In this document: positions 1-11,273 of the stretch, one piece after another
How positions within the stretch are numbered: the first letter of the stretch is position 1
How the letters are laid out: the number at the start of each line of letters is the position of its first letter
NCBI RefSeq assembly: GCF_036250065.1
Contig: NZ_CP109199.1
Coordinates: 372,001-436,000 of the forward strand
Reading direction: 5' to 3'
DNA: 64,000 nucleotides
From: Micromonospora sp. NBC_01699
Lineage (GTDB): Bacteria > Actinomycetota > Actinomycetes > Mycobacteriales > Micromonosporaceae
Notes under the pieces: model-generated
Database searches by the model: none
Told to the model about the DNA's origin: nothing
Seen by the model: the letters and a program-made list of their open reading frames with translations, nothing else
Position numbers and translations under genes: made by a program

Positions 1-1028
1 CGCTCGCGATGAGCCTGCTGGTGGTCACCGGTGTGATCGAACTCTGGCACGTCTTCGTCTTCGCCGCCCTGCTCGGTACGGCCAACGCGGTCGAGACGCC
101 GGTCCGCCAGTCGTTCGTCTCCGAACTCGTCGGCACCCCGCTGCTGCCGAACGCGCTCTCGCTGTCCGCGGCGACCTTCAACTCGGCCCGGATCATCGGC
201 CCGGCCGTCGCCGGGGTGGCGATCGCCCTGTTCGACGTCGGGCCGGTCTTCCTGATCAGTGTCTTCGGCGCGCTCGCGCCGTTGATCGGCCTGGTCCGGA
301 TGCGCGGTGAGGAACTGCACCGGGAAGCCCTGCTGCCGATGGACGAACGCGCCCCGGCCAAGGTCATCGACGGCCTCCGGTACGTCCGGGTCCGGCCGGA
401 CCTGGTGCTGCCGATGGTGCTCATGTCGGTGATGGGGATGACCCTGTTCAACTTCCAGATCACCCTGGCCGCGCTCGCCAAGACCGTCTTCAACACCGGC
501 GCGGCCTCGTTCGGGCTGTTCACCACGGCACTGGCCGTGGGTGCGCTCGGCGGGGCACTGGCCGGCAGCGGCCGGCGCAGCCGGCCGTCGGTCTGGGTGG
601 TCCTCGGCGCCGCGGTGGCCTGCGCGGTCGCCGGCACCCTGGTCGGCGTGGCGACCACGTACTGGCTGGTCCTGGTGCTGCTGGTGCCGGCCGGTTTCCT
701 GATGGTCTACTTCGCCCAGGCGTCCAACCAGCGGGTCCAGCTCGGTGTCGACGCCGCCTTCCGGGGCCGGGTGATGGCCCTGTGGGTGCTGGTCTTCCTC
801 GGCACCAACCCGGTCGGCGCACCGGCGATCGGCTGGGTCGCCGAGCACGCCGGCGCCAACGCCGCCATCTGGATCGGCGGGCTCATCTCGCTGGCCGCCG
901 CCCTACTGGCGGTGCTCTGGCAGTTGCGGCACGACAAGTCCCGGCTCCGGTTGCGGATCGCCCCGCTGCCGCGCTTCTACGTCGTACCCGCCGACGCCAA
1001 CCAGGCGCGAACTGTCGTAGGTGTCTGA
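1..1028 (+). CDS. MFS exporter (partial, 5' end outside window)
   Basis: This is the C-terminal part of a major facilitator superfamily permease. The reading frame is open back to the window edge and the first in-frame ATG is at 9, inside a hydrophobic helix, so the true start lies upstream. About 340 residues are visible, with repeated 20-residue hydrophobic segments, a short basic loop and an Arg-rich cytoplasmic tail. The conserved ETPVRQSFVSELVG segment is typical of the EntS/MFS_3 exporter subfamily, as is the gene at 7749. The substrate cannot be told from sequence. The stop lies 12 nt before the next gene, so the two may be co-transcribed. Confidence 0.85.
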   Translation, partial: LAMSLLVVTGVIELWHVFVFAALLGTANAVETPVRQSFVSELVGTPLLPNALSLSAATFNSARIIGPAVAGVAIALFDVGPVFLISVFGALAPLIGLVRMRGEELHREALLPMDERAPAKVIDGLRYVRVRPDLVLPMVLMSVMGMTLFNFQITLAALAKTVFNTGAASFGLFTTALAVGALGGALAGSGRRSRPSVWVVLGAAVACAVAGTLVGVATTYWLVLVLLVPAGFLMVYFAQASNQRVQLGVDAAFRGRVMALWVLVFLGTNPVGAPAIGWVAEHAGANAAIWIGGLISLAAALLAVLWQLRHDKSRLRLRIAPLPRFYVVPADANQARTVVGV

Positions 1029-1040
1029 TTGGTTGGTGGG

Positions 1041-1790
1041 ATGGAAACGTCGCGCTATCTGGAGTGTCTCGCCGCCGACCACGCCCGGCTGGGCGCGGTC
1101 GCGGCGACCGGCCTCGCCGAGACCGTGCCGAGCTGTCCGGACTGGAGCGTCGAGGACCTGACCCGCCACGTGGCCCAGGTCTACCTGCACAAGGTCGAGT
1201 GCATGCGGACCGGGTCCGCGCCACAGACCTGGCCGCCGGACCTGTCCGGCGAGCCGCCACTCGCGCTCCTGGACCGGGCGTACGCGCAGCTGCGCGCCGA
1301 GTTCGCCGAGCGCAGCCCCGAATCGCCCGCCCACACCTGGTACGACCCGGACCAGACGGTGGCGTTCTGGATCCGTCGGATGGCGCAGGAGACGGTGGTG
1401 CACCGGGTCGACGCCGAGCTGGCCGCCGGGACCTCCGTCGCCGACATCCCGGACGACCTCGCGCACGACGGGATCGACGAGGTGCTCCGGGTGATGCTGG
1501 GCTACGGCACCCACCGCTGGCCGGAAGCCTTCACCGGCGTGCTGCCCAGCTCGACCGTCCGGCTGCTGGTCGACACCGGCGAGCAGAGCTGGCTGGTCCG
1601 CCTCGACGCCACGGGTGCGGTGGTCGAGCCGGGCTCGACGGACCAAGCGGTGCACGCCACCATCAGCGGTGCCCCGCCGGAGCTGTTGCTCTGGCTCTGG
1701 CGCCGCACCCCCGACGACGCCGTACGCCGCACCGCCGATCGCCACGCGGTCGACACGTTCCGGGCGGTGCTCGGCGCGGCGACCCAGTAG
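1041..1790 (+). CDS. Maleylpyruvate isomerase family mycothiol-dependent enzyme
   Basis: The product has 249 residues. The N-terminal half is the DinB-like MDMPI fold: CPDWSVEDLTRHVAQVYLHK followed by a later HRVDAE motif, which supply the histidines that bind the metal in this family. The C-terminal half matches the family's small sterol-carrier-like domain. Family members use mycothiol, the actinobacterial thiol, for isomerisation, conjugation or detoxification; the actual substrate here is unknown. I start it at the ATG at 1041, because the in-frame TTG at 1029 abuts the upstream stop and has no ribosome site. It sits 12 nt downstream of an MFS gene. Confidence 0.85.
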   Translation: METSRYLECLAADHARLGAVAATGLAETVPSCPDWSVEDLTRHVAQVYLHKVECMRTGSAPQTWPPDLSGEPPLALLDRAYAQLRAEFAERSPESPAHTWYDPDQTVAFWIRRMAQETVVHRVDAELAAGTSVADIPDDLAHDGIDEVLRVMLGYGTHRWPEAFTGVLPSSTVRLLVDTGEQSWLVRLDATGAVVEPGSTDQAVHATISGAPPELLLWLWRRTPDDAVRRTADRHAVDTFRAVLGAATQ

Positions 1791-1850
1791 CGACCCGGCT
1801 CACTTTCCAAATCGGTGGCGTGCCCCGATCGTGGGGCCTAGCGTCGGAGG

Positions 1851-2351
1851 ATGGCCGTCGTGCAGGTTTTCGTGCTGGCCCTGGCACTCCTGTCGCTGGT
1901 CTGCCTGCCGGCGTTGGTGGCCGCGATCCTCTGCGCCGACGAACTGGTCGACTGGCTCACCGCCGAGGCGGTCACCCGGCGGACCGGATGGCGGCAACGG
2001 CGGGAACTCGACCGCCTCGACCGGGCGTTCCGGGCCACGGCGGAGCCGGGTCGGCTCGACCCGACCGAGGTGGACCTACCCGGTGGCCCGGCCATCGAAG
2101 AGGTTGCCGCCGATCTGCGCCGGCTCGGCGGTCAGCGACTGGGCCGGCCGGCCCGGTCCGGCCCGGCGTACGGTGATCTGCTGCGGGCGTACGACGAGCA
2201 GTTGCGGGTGGCCAGCCGCGCACTGGGGGTGGCCGAACACCTGGCGGACCTCGACGGGCTGGACCGGGAGATCGAACGGGTCCGGGTCGAGGGCGAGTTG
2301 CAGGCCGCCGGCCTGGTTCTGTGCAGCGCCGACCGGGGTTCACCACCGTGA
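1851..2351 (+). CDS. Conserved hypothetical protein with N-terminal membrane helix
   Basis: The product has 166 residues. Residues 3-27 form one hydrophobic helix, and the rest is a soluble, charged, probably helical domain rich in Arg, Asp and Leu. I recognise no catalytic motif. The start at 1851 has GGAGG directly before the ATG, and a TAGCGT -10-like hexamer at 1839-1844 only 6 nt upstream. It could therefore be read from a leaderless transcript. The gene runs close to thpR, which begins 47 nt after its stop. Confidence 0.65.
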   Translation: MAVVQVFVLALALLSLVCLPALVAAILCADELVDWLTAEAVTRRTGWRQRRELDRLDRAFRATAEPGRLDPTEVDLPGGPAIEEVAADLRRLGGQRLGRPARSGPAYGDLLRAYDEQLRVASRALGVAEHLADLDGLDREIERVRVEGELQAAGLVLCSADRGSPP

Positions 2352-2398
2352 CGACGCTGGTGAAGCGTGACGGCGTCGGAGACGAGCGAGGTGGTCCG

Positions 2399-3001
2399 GT
2401 GCGACTGTTCGTAGCGATCTACCCGGATCCGGCGGCACTGGCCGACCTCACCGGGCAACTGACCCGACTCCGGGTCGGTGCGGCATCCGCGTCCGGAGTC
2501 GACGTACGGCTGACGCCGCCCGATCACCTGCACCTGACCGTGGTGTTCGTCGGTGAGGTGGCCGAGAGCCGGTTACCCGGACTGCACTCGGCGCTCGACC
2601 GGGCGGCCCGTACCTGGCGGCCGTCGCCGGGCACCGACGGTTCGGTGGAGCTGGTCGGCACACCCCGGCTGCGACTGGGCGGGGGCGGCCTGTTCGGGGT
2701 GCCGCCGGAAACCGTGCTGTGGGTGGGGCTGCGCGGCGACGTCGACGCGCTGCACGCGGTGAGCGTGGCGAGCCGACGGGAACTCGCCGCCGTCGGGTTG
2801 CCAGCCGACCCACGGCCGTACGTGCCACACGTCACGTTGGCCCGACCGGGCAACCGGCTGTCCCCGGAGGCGGTTGAGGCGGACCGGGCCGCGCTGGACG
2901 GATACCTGGGTCCGGAGTGGCCGGCGACCGAACTGGTGCTGGTACGCAGCCGACCCGGCCCCCGACCGACCTACGACCGTCTGGCGGCCTGGCCGCTCTA
3001 G
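2399..3001 (+). CDS. thpR: RNA 2',3'-cyclic phosphodiesterase (2H family)
   Basis: The product has 200 residues, normal for the LigT/ThpR family, which hydrolyses 2',3'-cyclic phosphate RNA ends to 2'-phosphates. Both H-x-T/S-x signatures of the 2H superfamily are present: HLTV at about 45-48 and HVTL at about 144-147. The chain opens RLFVAIYP, the usual first strand. I chose GTG 2399 because AGCGAGGTGG lies just upstream; an earlier in-frame start at 2321 would overlap the preceding gene. The stop is only 9 nt from the convergent sepH stop, with no room for a separate terminator. Confidence 0.9.
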   Translation: MRLFVAIYPDPAALADLTGQLTRLRVGAASASGVDVRLTPPDHLHLTVVFVGEVAESRLPGLHSALDRAARTWRPSPGTDGSVELVGTPRLRLGGGGLFGVPPETVLWVGLRGDVDALHAVSVASRRELAAVGLPADPRPYVPHVTLARPGNRLSPEAVEADRAALDGYLGPEWPATELVLVRSRPGPRPTYDRLAAWPL

Positions 3002-3010
3002 GCGCCGGGG

Positions 3011-4096
3011 TCAGGAGGTTTCGCGTTGGGCGGGACCGCTGCCGAACAGCACATCGTCCCAGCTCGGCAGCCGCTTGCGGGGCTTGCCGGACTGGTCGGT
3101 GGTTTCGTTCGTGGCCGCCGGGCCGGTGGTCCGACGCGGCCGGAGCACCGCCAGCGACGGCACGGCCGGCACCTCCTTCGGCAGGTCCGCGTCGTCGTCG
3201 AAGGCCGAACCCTGGCCCCCGCCGAGCAGAGCAGCGGCACCACCGGCGACCGGCCGGGGCCGGGGCGCCTCGTAGTTGGTGTGCGCGGCCGGTGAGACCG
3301 GTTCGAGCCCGCGACCGGCGCTCGACCCGAGCGGACGGTCGAGCGAGGCGAGCAGCGCGTCCCGACCGGCCCGGATCGGATCGCGGGTCGGACGGGGGGC
3401 GTGCTGGTCGCCGGTGGCCGCCGGCAGGCCGTGCCCACCGCGGGTCGGCTCGACCCGGGTGGGGCCGGGCAGGCCGTGTCCACCGCGCTCCGGCGTCGGC
3501 TCCTGGCCGAGGATCGGCGTGGGCCGCTCGGCGCAGAGGTACTGCGCCATGTCGTCGTGCGGCGAGACCATCTGCCGGGTCTTGTCGAGGTCCCAGACCG
3601 CCTGGGCGGTGGCCTTGCCCGACGGCCAGCTGGCGATGATCCGCCAGGTGCCGTCGTCGCGCCGGTAGGCGTCCCAGGAGATCTTCTCGGTGTCGATGCT
3701 GTGCTGGGCGAGCCGGCCGTCGACCACCTCGGCGAGCGGAACGCTCTTCTCCGAGTTCTTCAGCCGGGTACGCCGCGCGTGCTGGGCGACCATCGCCCGC
3801 TCCTGTAGGACCGGGCCGGCGTAGCGCAGCACCCGGTCGACCGGGACACCGGCGATCCGGGCGACGTCCTCGGCGGACTCACCGGCCCGGATGCGGGCCT
3901 GGATGTCCCGTGGCGACAGTGAGGCCACCGGGTCCTGGGCGGGGGAGACCACCGTCAGTGGAGTGCCACCCGGTTCGGCGTGCAGAACCGTGGCAACCCG
4001 CTCGTCGATGGGGAGCGCGAGCAGGCGGCCCACCTCGTCGGCAAGCACCAAGGCCTGGCCGTCCTCGGAGAGGGCGACGAAGCGTACCGGTCGCAT
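3011..4096 (-). CDS. sepH: Septation protein SepH (DUF3071)
   Basis: The product has 361 residues. It opens MRPVRFVALSEDGQALVL, the hallmark of the DUF3071 N-terminal domain, followed by a helix-turn-helix-like segment (LSPRDIQARIRAGESAEDVA) and a long proline- and charge-rich C-terminal tail. SepH is an actinobacterial divisome protein that binds FtsZ and promotes its assembly into the Z ring. Start ATG 4096 has GGAGG seven bases upstream; longer in-frame extensions have no ribosome site. It follows serC on the same strand, the same neighbourhood as in mycobacteria, but a terminator-like hairpin separates serC's end from sepH's 5' region. Confidence 0.92.
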   Translation of the reverse strand: MRPVRFVALSEDGQALVLADEVGRLLALPIDERVATVLHAEPGGTPLTVVSPAQDPVASLSPRDIQARIRAGESAEDVARIAGVPVDRVLRYAGPVLQERAMVAQHARRTRLKNSEKSVPLAEVVDGRLAQHSIDTEKISWDAYRRDDGTWRIIASWPSGKATAQAVWDLDKTRQMVSPHDDMAQYLCAERPTPILGQEPTPERGGHGLPGPTRVEPTRGGHGLPAATGDQHAPRPTRDPIRAGRDALLASLDRPLGSSAGRGLEPVSPAAHTNYEAPRPRPVAGGAAALLGGGQGSAFDDDADLPKEVPAVPSLAVLRPRRTTGPAATNETTDQSGKPRKRLPSWDDVLFGSGPAQRETS

Positions 4097-4252
4097 CGCG
4101 TTGCCTCCGTCCCGCTTGCTCGGCCCACGCCACGAGCCAGCCACCCGGGCGTCCTCGACACACGGTACGCCCGTCCGCCCGCGCGTGGGGGATGCCACGC
4201 CCGCATGTCGCGGGTGAGCTGCACGAACGATCTATGAACAGCCGGCGGAGCC

Positions 4253-4295
4253 GGACATCCGACACCCGTACGAAACCGATGGGTGTCGGATGTCC
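4253..4295 (-). terminator. Hairpin downstream of serC
   Basis: A perfect 15-bp inverted repeat (4253-4267 with 4281-4295) with a 13-nt loop lies 13 nt past the serC stop. No long T-run follows, as is usual for actinobacterial terminators. Confidence 0.8.
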
Positions 4296-4308
4296 CGACC
4301 CGACGGTG

Positions 4309-6820
<2,512 letters not shown>

Positions 6821-6952
6821 TTTGCTCTCCTGGATCTGCATCGTCCGTACACCCGGGGCTCATCGGCGTAACCCGGAGCTCCTTAGGCGACCCTCAGGGA
6901 TGTATTTCGTGCCATCTTGCCTGGTGAGTAACTGACTTTGCGACCCGAACGG

Positions 6953-6969
6953 GTTGTGCTACGCACAAC
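6953..6969. promoter_or_regulatory. Operator-like palindrome between citrate synthase and pdxH
   Basis: GTTGTGC (6953-6959) and GCACAAC (6963-6969) form a perfect 7-bp inverted repeat with a 3-nt spacer. It lies in the divergent region, 133 nt from the citrate synthase start and about 100 nt from pdxH. Its shape suits a dimeric repressor; the regulator is unknown. Confidence 0.45.
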
Positions 6970-7071
6970 ACACCCGCTGCCGGCCGGCCGGCCCGGATCC
7001 ATCGACTGCCGGCAAACCGGCTGGCCGGTGTCGGTTCGTACAGGTCGAGGCGGGTGCAGCAGGATGGTCGA

Positions 7072-7752
7072 ATGACCGGGGACGATGGTCGGGTGACCGG
7101 AGACACAGTGCGACCGGCGGCGCTGCGCCGCGACTATTCCGTGGACCGTGGCCTGGATCGCGCCGACCTGGCCCCGGACTGGTACACCCAGTTCGACCGC
7201 TGGTTCGCCGACGCGGTCGCCGCCGGTCTGCCCGAGCCGAACGCGATGGTGGTCGCCACCGCGGACGCCGCCGGCCGGCCGAGCGGCCGGACCGTACTGC
7301 TCAAGGGGTACGACGAGCGGGGCCTGGTGTTCTTCACCAACTACGGGTCACGCAAGGGCACCGAAGCGCTCGCGAACCCGTACGCCAGCCTGGTCTTCCC
7401 GTGGTTTCCGATGCAGCGGCAGGTGGTGGTCGTCGGGTCGGTGGAGCCGGTCGACCGGGCCGAGACCGAGACCTACTTCGCCAGCCGGCCGCGCGGTTCC
7501 CGGCTCGGCGCGTGGGCCAGCCCACAGTCGCGGGTGCTGCCGGACCGGGAAACCCTCGACGCCGGTTACCGGGCGGTGGCGGAGCGGTTCGGCGAGCAGA
7601 CACCGATCCCGCCGCCGCCGCACTGGGGCGGTCTGCGGGTGGTGCCGGAGACGGTGGAGTTCTGGCAGGGGCAGGCCAGCAGGCTGCACGATCGGCTGCG
7701 CTACCGTCGAGCCGACGAACAGGGGTGGATCATCGAACGACTGGCACCATGA
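7072..7752 (+). CDS. pdxH: Pyridoxamine 5'-phosphate oxidase
   Basis: The product has 226 residues. It is the FMN enzyme that oxidises PNP or PMP to pyridoxal 5'-phosphate. Typical motifs are present: RRDYS near the N-terminus, GRTVLLKGYDERGLVFFTNY (FMN binding), RQVVVVGSVE, and the C-terminal FWQGQASRLHDRLRYRR, which closes the phosphate and substrate site. ATG 7072 has AGGATGG at a suitable distance; a GTG at 7054 is possible. The stop overlaps the next gene in an ATGA, so translation is probably coupled. The divergent neighbours include serC, which also touches PLP synthesis. Confidence 0.94.
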   Translation: MTGDDGRVTGDTVRPAALRRDYSVDRGLDRADLAPDWYTQFDRWFADAVAAGLPEPNAMVVATADAAGRPSGRTVLLKGYDERGLVFFTNYGSRKGTEALANPYASLVFPWFPMQRQVVVVGSVEPVDRAETETYFASRPRGSRLGAWASPQSRVLPDRETLDAGYRAVAERFGEQTPIPPPPHWGGLRVVPETVEFWQGQASRLHDRLRYRRADEQGWIIERLAP

Positions 7753-9137
7753 GTTCCGAACCGGGCTCCGCGCAGGACTCCCGGCAGCTCCTCGAAGACC
7801 GGCAAAACGGTCAGCAGAGCCACGCAGACCGGAAACTCGCAGCAGGGAAGAAATCCAAGGCACCGTCGCGGTGGGCGATCGACGTACGCCCGCTCCGGGT
7901 GCCCGCGTACCGTCGGTTGTGGGTCGGCAACGGTGTGTCGATGTACGGCATGCAGTTCACCGCGGTCGCCGTACCGGTGGAGATGTACAGCCTGACCCGC
8001 GACTCGCTCTGGGTCGGCCTGCTCGGGCTCGCCACCCTGGTCCCGTTGGTGATCTTCGGCATCTGGGGCGGTGCCGTCGCCGACGTGATGGACCGCCGCA
8101 AGCTGCTGCTGGTCAGCACCGCCCTGACCTGGCTCACCACGCTCGGCCTGCTGGGCCAGGCGGTGTTCGAGGTGGGCAGCCCGCTGCTGCTGCTCGGCCT
8201 GGTCGCGGTCCAGTCGGCCGCGTTCGGGATCAGCTCACCGGCCCGCCAGGCGATCATCACCCGGCTGGTGCCGACCCCGCTGGTACCGGCCGCGCTGACC
8301 CTCGGTTTCACCACCTCGCAGGCCGCCGGGGTGGCCGGACCGCTCACCGCCGGTCTGATCTTCTCCGCCTGGACGCCGGCCACCGGACTGCCGCTGGCGT
8401 ACGGGGTGGACGCCGTGCTGTTCACCGTGTCGCTCTGGGCCACCTACCGGCTGCCGTCGCTGTCCCCGCTGGTCGAGGCCGGTCAGCCGGTCGACGGCGC
8501 ACCGCCGGCTCCCCGCCGGGCCGGGCTGCGCACCATCGCGGACGGCTTCCACTACCTGGCCACCACGCCGGTGCTGCTGCTCTCCTTCGCCATCGACATC
8601 ATCGCCATGGTGCTGGCCATGCCGCGCAGCCTCTTTCCCGAGGTGGCCGACGAGCGGTTCGGCGGCGGGGCGGCGATCGGCCTGCTCTACAGCGCGATCG
8701 CCATCGGGTCGGTGCTCGGCGGGCTCACCTCGGGCTGGATCGGGCGGATCCAGCGCCAGGGTCTGGCCCTGGTCGTCGCGGTGGTCGGCTGGGGGGTGAG
8801 CATCGCGCTCGCCGGGCTGGCGCACCAGCTCTGGTTGGTGGTCGGGCTGCTCGCCCTGGCCGGCGCCGCCGATCTGGTCAGCTCCGTGTTCCGGCAGTCG
8901 ATGTTGCAGGTCTACGTGCCGGACCGGATGCGCGGGCGGTTGCAGGGTGTCAACATCACCGTGGTCGCCGGCGGTCCCCGGCTCGGTGACCTGCGGGCCG
9001 GGCTGATGGCCTCCTCGTTCGGGGTGGGGTTCGCCTGGGTCGGCGGTGGACTGGCGGTCGTCGTGCTGGCCCCGCTGCTCGCGCTCGCCTTCCCGGCCCT
9101 GCTGCGCTACCGGGCACCGGCCACCCCGGCGGAATAG
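7749..9137 (+). CDS. MFS exporter (EntS/MFS_3 type)
   Basis: The product has 462 residues. After a hydrophilic N-terminal tail of about 45 residues rich in Gln, Lys and Ser, the PLRVPAYRRLWVGNGVSMYG opening and the GGAVADVMDRRKLLL loop between helices 2 and 3 identify an MFS_3 exporter related to enterobactin exporter EntS. About ten to twelve hydrophobic helices follow. ATG 7749 overlaps the pdxH stop (ATGA). The frame stays open upstream, but that stretch overlaps pdxH and has no conserved content. The substrate is unknown; operonic coupling to pdxH does not by itself indicate vitamin B6 transport. Confidence 0.88.
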   Translation: MSSEPGSAQDSRQLLEDRQNGQQSHADRKLAAGKKSKAPSRWAIDVRPLRVPAYRRLWVGNGVSMYGMQFTAVAVPVEMYSLTRDSLWVGLLGLATLVPLVIFGIWGGAVADVMDRRKLLLVSTALTWLTTLGLLGQAVFEVGSPLLLLGLVAVQSAAFGISSPARQAIITRLVPTPLVPAALTLGFTTSQAAGVAGPLTAGLIFSAWTPATGLPLAYGVDAVLFTVSLWATYRLPSLSPLVEAGQPVDGAPPAPRRAGLRTIADGFHYLATTPVLLLSFAIDIIAMVLAMPRSLFPEVADERFGGGAAIGLLYSAIAIGSVLGGLTSGWIGRIQRQGLALVVAVVGWGVSIALAGLAHQLWLVVGLLALAGAADLVSSVFRQSMLQVYVPDRMRGRLQGVNITVVAGGPRLGDLRAGLMASSFGVGFAWVGGGLAVVVLAPLLALAFPALLRYRAPATPAE

Positions 9138-9202
9138 AGCCGCTGGTGACCGGGTTGCCGGGTGACCGGGCGGCGGGCCGGGACAACCGATATCGTCCCG
9201 GC

Positions 9203-10138
9203 ATGGACAACGTCGAAACCGGGCCCCGCCCGCTGTCCGGAACACAGTGGACGATCACGGGCGGCGGCCAGCAGGCCGTCGTGGTGCAGGTGGGCGGGGG
9301 ACTGCGCGCCTACCGGGTGGGCGGCGTCGACTACCTCGACGGGTACGCCGACGACGAGGTCTCGCCCGGCAGCGCCGGGCACGTGCTCGCGCCGTGGCCG
9401 AACCGGATCCGGGACGGGCAGTACAGCTTCGGCGGTCGGGCGTACCAGCTTTCGCTGACCGAGCCGGACAAGCAGACGGCGATCCACGGGTTGGTCAACT
9501 GGCTGCCCTGGCAGCTGCTGGAGCAGGCCCCGGACGCGGTCACGGTCGGCTGCGAGCTGCCGGCGCAGATCGGCTACCCGTGGCCGCTGCGCCTCCGCAC
9601 CCGGTGGTCGGTCGGTCCGGACGGGCTGCGGGCCGAGCACGAGGTGACCAACCTCGGCGCCCAGGAGGCCCCGTTCGGGCTGTCCGTGCATCCGTACCTG
9701 CGGCTGCCGGGGGTGCCGGTCGACGAGGTGCGGGTACGGGTGCCGGGGCGCAGCCGGCTGCTGGTCGACGGGCGGATGCTGCCGATCGGTGAAATCAAGG
9801 TCACCGGCAGCGAGTACGACTTCACCGAGCCCCGCCGGATCGGCGACGCGGTGCTGGACGTCACCTTCGGCGACGTGGACCAGGGACCGGACGGCTCCAG
9901 CGTGACGCTCACCGGCCCGGCCGGGGCGCCCACGGTCGACGTCTGGGCCGACCCGGCGTTCGGCTGGTGGCAGGTGTTCACCGGGGACACCCTGACCGGG
10001 GAGCGGTACCGGCGTTCGGTCGCGGTGGAGCCGATGACCTGCCCGCCGGACGCGTTCCGGTCCGGTCGGGACGTGATCGTGCTGGCCCCGGGCGGGACCT
10101 GGCGGGCGAGCTGGGGCATCCGCCCCGGCGCCGAATAG
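9203..10138 (+). CDS. Aldose 1-epimerase family protein
   Basis: The product has 311 residues of the galactose mutarotase fold, which interconverts alpha and beta anomers of hexoses. Diagnostic segments are APWPNRIRDGQY, AIHGLVNWLPW (the first catalytic histidine region), FGLSVHPYLRLPG (the second histidine) and a late VAVEPMTCPPDAF segment typical of the family. ATG 9203 lacks a Shine-Dalgarno sequence, but TATCGT at 9191-9196 ends 6 nt upstream, so translation from a leaderless mRNA is likely. It leads into the nitroreductase 19 nt downstream. Confidence 0.88.
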   Translation: MDNVETGPRPLSGTQWTITGGGQQAVVVQVGGGLRAYRVGGVDYLDGYADDEVSPGSAGHVLAPWPNRIRDGQYSFGGRAYQLSLTEPDKQTAIHGLVNWLPWQLLEQAPDAVTVGCELPAQIGYPWPLRLRTRWSVGPDGLRAEHEVTNLGAQEAPFGLSVHPYLRLPGVPVDEVRVRVPGRSRLLVDGRMLPIGEIKVTGSEYDFTEPRRIGDAVLDVTFGDVDQGPDGSSVTLTGPAGAPTVDVWADPAFGWWQVFTGDTLTGERYRRSVAVEPMTCPPDAFRSGRDVIVLAPGGTWRASWGIRPGAE

Positions 10139-10157
10139 CCGGGCGGCGGGCGACCGG

Positions 10158-10760
10158 ATGGACTTCACGGAGGTCGTACGGCGGCGGCGGATGGTGCGCA
10201 ACTACGACCCGGACCGACCGGTCCCGCCGGCGGTGGTCGACCGGCTACTGGACCACGCGGTACGGGCACCGTCGGCCGGCTTCGCCCAGGGCTGGGGCTT
10301 CCTGGTGCTGGAGGAGGCCGCCGACCGGGACCGGTTCTGGGCGGCGACCAGCCCGGAGCGGGCCGGTCGGGGGCGATGGCTCGACGGGATGCGGCGGGCG
10401 CCGCTGATAGTGGTGCCGCACGCCAACCGCTCGGCCTATCTCAACCGGTACGCCGAGCCGGACAAGGGCTGGGTCGATCGGGACGAGAACCGGTGGCCGG
10501 TGCCGTACTGGTATGTCGACACCGGGTTCGCCGCACTCCTTATGCTGCTCACCGCGGTTGACGAGGGGCTCGGCGCGTGTTTCTTCGGAATCCCGCCGGA
10601 ACGTCTCGCGGCCTACCGGGAGGCGTTCGGCGTACCGGAGGAATTTGCGCCGATCGGCGCGGTCACCATCGGTTATCGCGCTCCCGATCATCGGTCGACG
10701 TCGTTGAATCGGGGTCGTCGGCCGGTCGAACAGGTTGTGCATCGCGGTCAATGGAGTTGA
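10158..10760 (+). CDS. Nitroreductase family protein (FMN)
   Basis: The product has 200 residues. It opens MDFTEVVRRRRMVRNYDPD, the FMN-phosphate-binding Arg motif of the nitroreductase fold, followed by LLDHAVRAPSAGFAQGW (FMN binding) and FFGIPPERLAAYREAFGVPE near the C-terminus. Members reduce nitro groups, quinones or other acceptors with NAD(P)H, and the substrate is not predictable. It lies 19 nt after the epimerase stop and probably shares its transcript. The last 30 residues use more A/T-rich codons than the body of the gene. Confidence 0.87.
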   Translation: MDFTEVVRRRRMVRNYDPDRPVPPAVVDRLLDHAVRAPSAGFAQGWGFLVLEEAADRDRFWAATSPERAGRGRWLDGMRRAPLIVVPHANRSAYLNRYAEPDKGWVDRDENRWPVPYWYVDTGFAALLMLLTAVDEGLGACFFGIPPERLAAYREAFGVPEEFAPIGAVTIGYRAPDHRSTSLNRGRRPVEQVVHRGQWS

Positions 10761-10970
10761 CCGGTTGGCCGGTGGCTGCCGGTCAGGCAGTAACGAAATC
10801 GACATCCGGGAACAAACCGCAATGTCGTTGCCGGTCGCTAGGCTGACACCGGCTTTCGGTTTGGCTGCCGGCGTCATCGGGCGTGGTGGGGCGCGGTCGA
10901 ACCGGCACGGCCAAACTGGCACGGTGAAACGGCAGGGCCGGCTCGGCCACGGGGAGGGGAGCGTACCGTC

Positions 10971-11273
10971 GTGATCTTCAAAGCGGTTCGGGACGGACGT
11001 CCCTACCCGGACCACGAGTTCACCCTGAAGCAGTGGGCGGAGATCCCACCGCGGCCGATCCGGCTCGACCAACTCATCACGACAAAGCGGGAGCTGGCGC
11101 TCGACAAGCTGCTCGCCGAGGACTCCACCTTCTACGGCGATCTGTTCCCGCACGTGGTGCAGTGGAACAACCACCTCTACCTGGAGGACGGCCTGCACCG
11201 GGCGCTGCGCGCGGCGTTGCAGCAGCGCAACCAGATCCACGCCCGGGTGCTCGTGCTCGGGGTGGCGCAGTGA
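10971..11273 (+). CDS. Small protein with ParB-like C-terminal pattern
   Basis: The product has 100 residues and I do not recognise it by name. The second half (HVVQWNNHLYLEDGLHRALR then an HARVLVL strand) resembles the 'DGxHRxxAA...ipvrv' segment of ParB/sulfiredoxin-type domains; this is an inference from pattern only. GTG 10971 has a strong GGGGAGGGGAG upstream. The stop overlaps the next start (GTGA), so it is translationally coupled to the acyl-CoA dehydrogenase. The 210 bp before it carry no gene I can see. Confidence 0.7.
   Translation: MIFKAVRDGRPYPDHEFTLKQWAEIPPRPIRLDQLITTKRELALDKLLAEDSTFYGDLFPHVVQWNNHLYLEDGLHRALRAALQQRNQIHARVLVLGVAQ

Noticed and set aside
6930-6945. A RamB-like ACTTTGC site before the citrate synthase
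   Set aside because: Only one half of the motif matches and it is not palindromic here; chance occurrence is likely.
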